From Phascolarctos cinereus (Eukaryota > Chordata > Mammalia > Diprotodontia > Phascolarctidae): a stretch of DNA of 64,000 nt. Positions 56,926-64,000 of the stretch are shown here, in pieces; the stretch's first letter is position 1, and every line of letters begins with the position of its first letter. A model generated the notes under the pieces. That model ran no database searches. It saw nothing but the letters and a program-made list of their open reading frames with translations, and was not told the DNA's origin. Location of the stretch: contig NW_018344228.1 of assembly GCF_002099425.1 (NCBI RefSeq), forward strand, positions 2,013,001 to 2,077,000, written 5' to 3'. The position numbers were made by a program, and so were the translations under genes.

Positions 56926-57088
56926 CATTTGCTAGCTGGGTGACCCTGGGCAAGTCATTTAACCCTGTTTGCCTCAGTTTCCTCATCTGTAAAATGACCT
57001 GGAGAAGGAAATGGAAAACTAGTATCTTTGTCACGAAAATCCCAAGTGGGGTCAAGAAGCATCAGATACAACTGAAAAGCAACAGAAC
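56845..57088 (+). mobile_element. Marsupial CORE-SINE (MAR1-type), with short TSD
   Basis: Head 'gggaaagctaggtggcatag', 'gtgaccctgggcaagtcat', 'ctggagaaggaaatgg' and the end 'aactgaaaagcaacagaac'. Flanks 'ctaaaatta' (before) and 'ctaaaattt' (after) look like the target-site duplication. Confidence 0.9.
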
Positions 57089-57227
57089 AGCTAAAATTTA
57101 GAGAGGTATTATTACCATTCTGTCTTTAAGCAACATATAAATAATTGAACTTATCACTTATTTAACAATAACAATTAGGTAAAGTTAGGAAAACTCTAGA
57201 CAACAGCTTCTTCTCTTTTTAATGATA

Positions 57228-57585
57228 ATAGCTAATATTTGAATATCACTTTAAATTTACAAAGATTACATAAATACATACATATACACACATACATATC
57301 TGTGTATATATGTATATACATGATTTTTAATACCATAAAATCTCTTTGAGCTAAGGGATATTATTATAAAAATAAAACAAATGTGATAAAATGGAGCATA
57401 AAATGAAATATTTGTAAAACACTTTGCAAATCTTAGAGGATATTATTGTGATTATCATTATTATTAATATTACAGATGAAGAAACTAAGGCAGAAAAATG
57501 ATTTATCTAGACTCAGCTACTAAATATCTAAGGAAGGATTCAAACTCTTGTCTTCCTGAACATGTTTAGCACTCTATTCTGCTCT
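57228..57585 (-). repeat. MIR-type SINE(s), reversed, with TA/CA tract
   Basis: 'aatagctaatatttgaatatc' and, after a TA/CA tract (57270-57322), 'acagatgaagaaactaaggc' and 'ggattcaaactcttgtcttcc'. Confidence 0.75.
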
Positions 57586-58265
57586 TACTTCCTATACCCT
57601 ATACTCACAGTCACACTTTAGAAGAATTCCTTCCTAAACCCAATCACATCTCAGGGGAGTTCCTCCCTCCCTAGATCAAAATATTGCTTATGTGCTAATT
57701 GTGGCTCTATCCAATCCCCTCTCCTGGTCTCAGTTTTACAAACATCTTTAAACTGGAGGGGTTGAACTAAGTGTCTTCTGAGGGGATCATAACTAATCCT
57801 GTATTAAAATTCATGTATGAAAATGTAAAATGTGGTAAGTAAATAGGGTCAAAGATCACTTATGAGACAGGCACAAAGAGAAACAAAGTATATGTACTTC
57901 GTATTTCATTTTGAACTACAGTAGAGAATTCATTAAGTGTAGCTGCAGCATTTTATAGATCGGGTAACAGTTAAGATTTACATTGACCAAGTTTCATTTT
58001 AGCTAAAGGAATGAGGCAAGTACCATAAATGAGAGCTAGAGAGAGTGCTGAATTCCCACTTTGCAAATGATTTCTTTCATTAATTGTTTTCTACTCCCAA
58101 TAATTCACTATTATAGAGCAGCAAACCCATTGAATTATATGCTTATAATTATGTTGTTCCTTTATCATGTTTTATGCCTGAGTATTTTTTATGGCTATAG
58201 AAAATCGAATGCTAGTTTATACAAAATTGTCCTTTTAGACACAGTTTTGTGTTGACATGTCATAA
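57586..58265. other. Mostly unassigned DNA
   Basis: 57725-57790 is a MIR-like scrap ('ggtctcagttttacaaacatc'). A 64-codon frame at 58061-58255 is not recognised. Confidence 0.4.
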
Positions 58266-58267
58266 AG

Positions 58268-58462
58268 TAATGATTACACATAGCATAAATTAATGGAAAG
58301 AACACTGGGTCTGTCATGAAAGGATCTAAGTTCTAATCCAGCTCTGTATGGTTTTGGAAAAGTAATTTTATCACTCTGTTCCCCAGTTTCACCACTTGAA
58401 AATACAAGGAGGTTTAGCTAGATATTCTCTGAGGCCTTTCTAGCTTGAAATTCTACGATACT
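58268..58462 (+). repeat. MIR-type SINE
   Basis: 'ggaaagaacactgggtctgt', 'aagttctaatccagctctgt', 'ctctgttccccagtttcacc' and 'ctctgaggcctttctagc'. Confidence 0.8.
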
Positions 58463-59490
58463 GGCAGGTTATTTCTTCTTGACCAATATTATTTGGAATA
58501 ATGTCCTTAAAACATTATAATCCAGCTCTTCCTATAACATCCTTCAAGGCAATGCCTGGGCAGAAGCTCAGGTTAATTAGCCCTAATTCCTTTGTCTCAC
58601 TTGAGTTAACTAACTCTAAAAGAAGTATAACCTTGGACTGTCCAACAGATCATACTTGGGGATAGCCCTAGTCCCTGGCCATTTCTTTTGACACATTTTC
58701 TGACTGAGACACTTTCTGTGGTGTTTGGGCCTTCAGTTTGCTGGTCCTCATTCATGTACCAGGGCTTGGCCACTGATATTGCTACATAAAATGTGCAATC
58801 ACAAGGGCAATGCCCTGATTGATAGAAGTTTCATTCACAAAATGAGGCATGTAGTAAAAGGTCATTCTGGAAATATTTATTTTGATTTAAAAAATATTTA
58901 GATCAAAGTCTCTACAAATTGACATTTCCCCACTGGTTATCTTACTCCTTCATTTCTTTGGAAAAGGGTGATTTGTGTTCCTATTCAGAGAGTTCCATGA
59001 CCAATCAATTACTTCTGCCTTTCCACAAAGTAAGTAGAACTTTTTACTTTACCATTGCTCTGGATCTCTAGGGGAATAGGTTGTAATGTTCATAGCTATG
59101 AACAATAAACTTTTTTTTGTTTTATTTTGAGAAATATCATCCAAACTCATATTTGTGAGTTGTCATCTCTAGCTAGATATTAAATGAGAGGTTTGGGAAC
59201 TCTTAAGGGTCAAAGGGCCCCTCTGTTCATTTCCCTTCTTGGATTTTGCTGAATTCTTTGCTTCACATACTGGCACTGGGAATCCTTTGATGAATGAATG
59301 TGCCAGTTCTTCACACCTAAGGTCTATCTAAGCAGTTATATCCAGGGCTATTAAACAAGCAGATTTTTTGTAGAGATGGATTTTGAAGTTTTGTGGTTCT
59401 GAATTTTGCTGCTTAGGAATATAACTTCCATTTAAAGCATTCTAACTATGTAACTAATATCCCTTGCCATGCTGTTTCATCTAAAGCTAA
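58463..59490. other. Unassigned DNA
   Basis: No gene or repeat recognised. Confidence 0.45.
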
Positions 59491-59492
59491 AG

Positions 59493-59762
59493 GAACTAGG
59501 CAGCTAGGTGGCACAGTGGATAGAGAGCTCAGTCTGGAATCAGGAAGATCTGAGTTCAAATTCAACCTCAGATACTTATAAGCTATGAGATCCTGAGCAA
59601 GTTACCACAGAAGTCTATTTGTCACAGTTTCTTTAACTGTAAATAATCATCTACCTCCCAGGGGTGTTGTAAGGATCAAAAGAGAGAATATTTGCAAAGC
59701 ACTCAGCACAATGCCTGACATATATATTAGGAGCTACATATGCTAGTTATTATTATTATTCA
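59493..59762 (+). repeat. SINE with tRNA-like head and MIR-type 3' end
   Basis: 'ggcagctaggtggcacagtgg', 'gtctggaatcaggaagatct', 'ctcccaggggtgttgtaagg', 'atttgcaaagcactcagcac' and an ATT tail. Near complete. Confidence 0.88.
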
Positions 59763-60885
59763 AATATTCAAAGTCAGCTTTGAAATTCAAATTATTATCT
59801 TATCTATTTTTATCCTGTAAGTATATCTAAGGCTCAAACAAAAACAAATCAATAAAGTTTTCATAAATTATTAAATATTGATACTCATTAACTAATGTAA
59901 ATTATCTAATTAGGATGAAGCCTTATAAATGCACAATAGGATACATAAATAGTATGAATGGAGCTCTCTCATGATCAGACAAGATCTTGTTTGAAAAGTC
60001 TCCCATTGTCTATAACTTCTCCTGAAATTACTATAAATTGTTCAATACATCCTTTCATTAATTCATACCTTCTATTTAGCTAATACTTATAAATGTATGC
60101 TACATTCAGAGCACTGTGATAAACACTGGGAAAAGAACATTATTTTAGGGAATGAAATGATAGCCCAAGTAAGCTACTGTTAATTCAGCAGTTCTGATCA
60201 TGTGTGTCTAATATTATTGTAATAGCACACCCTAATTTAGGAGATTTCATGTAAAGGTGATGTTTGTATTAAATAGCACAAAGCACACACATACAAATAA
60301 GCAGATAGAAAGACACTTTTGCTTCCTCGTATTCCTGAAGGGACATCATTTATAAGCATTCTTAACCTATCCAGTTATGGGATAAGAGCCATACTTGAGG
60401 CTATAAAGATGGATACCCATATATGTAATATCTATGAGAATTTTAAAGGATAACTGCAAGCCAGACCAGTCTCCCTTTTCCTGCCTGACTGAAAAATAAT
60501 GCCAAAAGATTTCAAAGCAAACATCTAAAAGGAAAGAAAAAAAGCACTGTGACTCCTCACCAATTAAAATGTTAGAAAGGCCAAAGCAGAGATAGAAAAC
60601 TAAAGGACAAGAGATATAAACTGGAAGACATTCTAAGTAAAAAATGCATAAAGACAATGACTATGCAAACAGCTCTTCCTAGTGACATTGTACTTCAGTT
60701 GGGGTGGTTGACCCAGAAATAGGCAAAATAGGTAGGTTTTGGGGAGCAAATAGCCTAAGATCCTTTCTGAAATGAATCAGGGGGCAAAAGCTGTATTAGT
60801 CCACCCTAAAACAGGGCAAGACACTATGCATGTATAATATCCTACCTGGCAACATGCCAAGGATATACATGTTGCTATATATAGG
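59763..60885. other. Mostly unassigned DNA
   Basis: A reversed L2-like scrap is possible at 60085-60140. The 96-codon reversed frame at 60367-60657 has no domain and is probably chance. Confidence 0.4.
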
Positions 60886-60889
60886 ATAT

Positions 60890-61060
60890 AGATTTTGGTG
60901 AGTGAACTCCTTAGGGTACATCTCCAACAGTGGTACTGCTGAGTCAAAGGGCATGAGTTTCTTAAAATTTCTTCAGTATTTTCAAATTAATTGCCATAAC
61001 GGTTAGACCAATTCACAGCTCCATTAACAGAGTGCTGGCATGTCAAATTTATTTCCTTGT
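60890..61060 (-). mobile_element. L1 ORF2 C-terminal fragment, reversed
   Basis: 'caacagtggtactgctgagtc', 'aaagggcatgagtttcttaa', 'gaccaattcacagctccatt' match the complement of the L1 ORF2 C-terminal segment (PFDPA...LL, CWW...LVQP). Confidence 0.65.
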
Positions 61061-61168
61061 ATAAATTGCTACCAGTAGATTATAAGGTTGTACAAAAATT
61101 AATGGGAAACACCCCAAGCAACAACACTATAAAAAAGTTGTTTAATACCTAAGACAAAATGAAATTTG

Positions 61169-62237
61169 GAGTGAGCTGGTCCGGGTACCCCCGGAGGCGC
61201 CAGCCTATTTGAAAGACTCGGCTTCCCCTCCCCGGGCTTCCGTTGACCCACCTTCCACCCTGGTCCCAGGGGCAGCGGCAACGGCAGCGGCAGCAGCAGC
61301 AGTGGAGAAGGCGCTGAAAGAGGCGGCAGGGGCGGCAGATCGAGGTCCAAGAAAATGTCTGTTTACAAGTATTGGTTTCAGAGTTCCCAGGTTCCTAGCT
61401 TTGCCCAGATGTTGAAAAAGAACTTGCCAGTTCAACCTTCTTCAACAATGAATCCTCCTCCAGGCTATTCATCATTAGAGAATTACAATGTGTCAAATTT
61501 AGCTGCTAAGGTTACACAAATCACAGAATCACTGCTTTCCAAAATAGTCCTATCGAATCCAAATACAGTCCTTCCTCCAAAGAAGATTCCCAAGAAATTC
61601 ATCATGAAGTACAAAGGTGGAGAGAGAAATCCAATGTTAGTTCTCTATCAGTTTGCAGAAATGCAGCATGTGCAACTCGGCCTTAAGGAAACTGTAACAA
61701 CAGGTAATGTTATGGGTCCTTACTTCCTTTTGTGCTGTGGTGGGTGGTATTCAATATAAAAATGGCCTGGGACAAAATTAAAAAAGAGTCTAGATCCAAT
61801 GTGGCCAAGCTTGCCCTTGATGAGCTTTTGCAGCTGGAAGATCCTGAACCAAGGACTGTAGAAACCTCAGCTCTCTAGGCCTGATGATTTTGGCTACAAG
61901 TCCCTAATGAAACCTAGACAGAGCTCCCAAAGAGACTATGTTTTGTCCTTCCTGAATGAACTATGATGGCCTGTATTAACCTGATTCTCCAAAATGGTGT
62001 TGTCATGAGCTATGAGGAACAACATGGGAGAGCTAGAAATTGTAGAGAAGCAACCAGAAAGCTTTGGCCGTAGGATGCACCAAAAACCATGAAAAAAGCT
62101 TTAGTTAGCTGCAAAGTAGGCCCAGCTGTTGTCCCACCAAAGACTTGTTGTAATAAATGAACATACACTTGTATTACTATTTTTCATGTGTATGTAGATG
62201 TTATGATTAATAAACTGCAAATTACAAAAAAAAGAAA
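61169..62237 (+). pseudogene. ADAD1 processed pseudogene (N-terminal part, chimeric 3' end)
   Basis: ADAD1 (TENR) is a testis nuclear protein with one double-stranded-RNA-binding domain and a deaminase-like domain, active in spermatid development. Here a GC-rich, CpG-bearing 5' UTR (61169-61354) leads to ATG at 61355. Residues 1-28 read [20 protein letters not shown] then KKNLPVQP, very close to the ADAD1 N-terminus as I recall it. The dsRBD begins near residue 70 ([19 protein letters not shown]) and runs to [16 protein letters not shown] two-base loss near 61725 shifts the frame and a one-base gain near 61778 shifts it again; between and after them GLGQN and [19 protein letters not shown] are still readable, ending at ...PEPRTVETS (61870). 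No introns are present, and the deaminase domain is absent. The following 350 bp (61871-62224) are not recognised as ADAD1. It has AATAAA at 62209 and an A-tail. It has no visible promoter. Confidence 0.9.
61871..62224 (+). other. Unrecognised 3' segment of the ADAD1 retrocopy
   Basis: Lies inside the same target-site duplications, so it was part of the same reverse-transcribed RNA or was joined during insertion. It begins right after a TCAG that would suit an exon end, contains AATAAA at 62152 and 62209, and precedes the A-tail. One frame shows PDDFGYKSLMKPRQSSQRDY followed by VLSFLNEL before stops; I do not recognise it. It may be an alternative last exon of ADAD1 or part of another transcript. 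Confidence 0.6.
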
Positions 62238-62250
62238 AAAATGAAATTTG

Positions 62251-62688
62251 AAGGCTAGTGTGTATTAAGAGAATATGATACACTCTGTATTCATATTGTA
62301 CTTTTTTTCAAACTTTTCTTAGTGAACTTTGCATGAATTCTTTTTGTCTCTTTTACAATTTACTGTGCATTATGCTAATATGATTGGAGTGGTGGAGAGG
62401 CTAGTCAAATGGTCCCTTCACTTAAAGCATGTACAGATATTTTCTGTCCAGCTGCCAATCTAAGACGTGGAACTTCAGAACCCAGTTTTGGCCATGGAGA
62501 CTTAGGATTCATCATGTAGGATGATGAAAAGACTTAAAATTAGCTCAGGAACTGAAATATGCATTATTCAAAAGACCCTGACCTACAAATGAATGTGCAT
62601 ACAAAAATTTTGATCCACTAACCAGTTGCTCTCTTCCTTGTTCACTTTTGAGTGTAGAGGATTCCTTTGGATTGCCAGCTTTGATTTG

Positions 62689-62690
<2 letters not shown>
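62251..62690. other. Unassigned DNA
   Basis: Nothing recognised. Confidence 0.4.

Positions 62691-62691
<1 letters not shown>

Positions 62692-62740
<49 letters not shown>
62692..62740. repeat. (GT)n microsatellite
   Basis: Pure GT run of about 24 units; source of His/Thr and Val/Cys pseudo-ORFs. Confidence 0.98.
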
Positions 62741-62741
<1 letters not shown>

Positions 62742-63205
62742 CATTTTCCTCCACCAGGGCAATAGCATCTCAGTTTATTTTGTGTTTTTTTCCCCCCTGA
62801 TTTTAGATGAATGAGTATTCTGAGATAGGATTGCCCAGGCAACCAGTGAATTCCAAAGAGCCATCAAGAGGACCCATTAGCAACTGGAGTCAGCAGGGCA
62901 CAGTGTGCTGAAGTAAAGGTATTGGACAAGGAAGTACTAGCAGATGGAAGAAAAAAGACCGTTTCCCTGAGCAGCAGGAAACTAAGCATCAGTTTCAGAG
63001 ATTGTGATGCTTCTTGATGGAGAGAAATATTGGCTACAGCCTCTAGAAAAACACTGATCATCAGAGCAAAGCATATGATGGGTACTCTACAAGGACTCCA
63101 GAAAGAGAGAAGGGTACATTTTGAGATCATGATTGAGAAGTGCCCCTTGGTCACATGTGATCCCTATACTTGTAATTTAAGTGTGAACTTCCTTGCACCA
63201 AGGAC
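62741..63205. other. Unassigned DNA
   Basis: No repeat recognised. Frames on both strands (62864-63154, 63030-63296) overlap and show no known domain. Confidence 0.45.
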
Positions 63206-63258
63206 TGTGTGTGTGTGTGTGTGCATGTGTGTGTGTGTGTGTGCGTGTGTGTGTGTGG
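63206..63258. repeat. (GT)n microsatellite
   Basis: GT run with two interruptions (gcatgtg, gcgtgtg). The 128-codon reversed frame at 63151-63537 passes through it as Thr/His repeats, so its length is inflated by the repeat. Confidence 0.97.
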
Positions 63259-63535
63259 GAGCATTGTGCTTCCTTGTTGAAGAGACTGTGTTATAGCTAT
63301 TGTTCCTGTTATACCCTCTAAGAAAATGCAGTTCTCTGGAAGCCTAGAATGTTCTACTGGTTGATTGATAATCAATACACTCCCAAAAAGTAGTATTAGA
63401 AGCAACAACCCCCTCAGGGCTAACCCAGAACCCTGAAAGGGGCAGTCAGTGCCCTCCGGAAACTCAATCTTCCAGTACAATGCAAGTTGGGTAAATGACC
63501 TCAGGAGAGAGAGATTGCTATATTTATGCGTTTCC
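63259..63535. other. Unassigned DNA
   Basis: Nothing recognised. Confidence 0.4.
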
Positions 63536-63539
63536 ATAT

Positions 63540-63678
63540 TCTTATACCCCAGCAGACTATAAGCCTCATGAAGAAAGGGACCGCATCATTTCCTCCCTTT
63601 TTTAAAAATTTTCCCTGCTAAATACAATGTGTTGTACACAGTAGGAATTTAATAAATATCTATTAAATAAATGAAAAA
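63540..63678 (+). repeat. L2 3' end
   Basis: 'gcagactataagcctcatgaa', 'tgttgtacacagtaggaat' and 'taataaatatctattaaataa'. Confidence 0.85.
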
Positions 63679-64000
63679 ATAAGAAAAAGATATTTTGCTG
63701 ATGTAATATTATATTGGTAATCTCCTTTTAGTTAACTTCAAATCATTTCTTTCTATCATTATTCTTCATGAAAGAGTTATTTTAAAGATGCATGTTTTCT
63801 ATAACTGAAATTTTGTCACTATGCCTAATTTTTTCATCTTTCTTATCATCAAATGATTTATGTAGGATATTATATTTGGAAATTTTCTCACTTTAATTTT
63901 TTGAGATTTTTTTTTCCACAGTAAGTAAGTTACCAAATACATCTAAGGCATTTAAAAAATGTTCACATCTTTTGCATGTTCGGAACTTATATACACAACT
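63679..64000. other. Unassigned AT-rich DNA
   Basis: Nothing recognised up to the window end. Confidence 0.45.

Larger units (their letters stand above)
61156..62250 (+). repeat. 13-bp target-site duplications flanking the ADAD1 retrocopy
   Basis: aaaatgaaatttg occurs exactly at 61156-61168 and 62238-62250. The right copy directly follows an A-rich tail (62225-62240). This is the signature of L1-driven retroposition. Confidence 0.92.

Noticed and set aside
61169-61354. CpG-rich stretch as an active promoter island
   Set aside because: It is inside the target-site duplications of the retrocopy, so it is the parent's 5' UTR carried along, not a local promoter. Secondary promoter use is not excluded.
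62692-63258. Two nearby (GT)n arrays considered as a CRISPR-like spaced repeat
   Set aside because: Simple dinucleotide repeats without unique spacers of constant length; no CRISPR array anywhere in the window.
63151-63537. 128-codon reversed open frame
   Set aside because: Length comes from the (GT)n repeat (Thr/His run); the rest has no domain.

Overview
This window looks like marsupial nuclear DNA, probably from an Australian lineage; the species cannot be named from sequence alone. The evidence is the repeat content. It has many copies of the marsupial tRNA-like CORE-SINE (start ggcagctaggtgg, B-box-like gagttcaaat, end gactgaacaacaaca). It also has MIR, L2 and CR1/L3 LINE ends, marsupial-type L1 (ORF1 start MSKQ), hAT and mariner MITEs, and dinucleotide microsatellites. 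The DNA is AT-rich and CpG-poor. I find no intact protein-coding gene and no host exon with a splice context. The longest open frames (about 90 to 134 codons) are explained by repeats, microsatellites or one processed pseudogene. The window is intergenic or deep-intronic.

Layout. 1-9 kb: unassigned DNA with MIR and SINE pieces, an old L2 copy (3.39-4.70 kb), and a 94-bp sequence present twice, about 1.1 kb apart. 9-14 kb: an L2 copy carrying a 7SL (SRP RNA) pseudogene, a hAT element inserted in a reversed CR1, and an L2 coding fragment broken up by an L1 3' end. 14-23 kb: L2 and MIR pieces, microsatellites, and a 353-bp unit with perfect 13-bp inverted ends sitting inside an L2 3' end. 23-27 kb: an L1 3' end, a composite A-B-A' retroposon, and the 5' part of an inverted L1. 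27-36 kb: SINE and MIR nests, plus a second A-B-A' retroposon that itself holds an LTR-like block. 37-46 kb: L1 5'UTR fragment, mariner and hAT MITEs, L2 and CR1 ends. 46-56 kb: two internally deleted L1 copies, one on each strand, a hAT MITE, and the start of a 231-bp direct duplication whose other copy lies at 56.7 kb. 57-64 kb: SINE and MIR copies, then a processed pseudogene of ADAD1 (testis double-stranded RNA-binding, deaminase-like protein) with 13-bp target-site duplications.

Nothing here works as a gene set. The informative content is a layered insertion history: L2, MIR and CR1 form the old layer, CORE-SINEs, hAT MITEs and the A-B-A' elements are inserted into it, and L1 activity left truncated or internally deleted copies. 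The ADAD1 and 7SL retrocopies are the kind of product L1 machinery makes. Family names are recalled, not searched. Boundaries of old repeats are usually good to a few tens of bases unless a target-site duplication is given.
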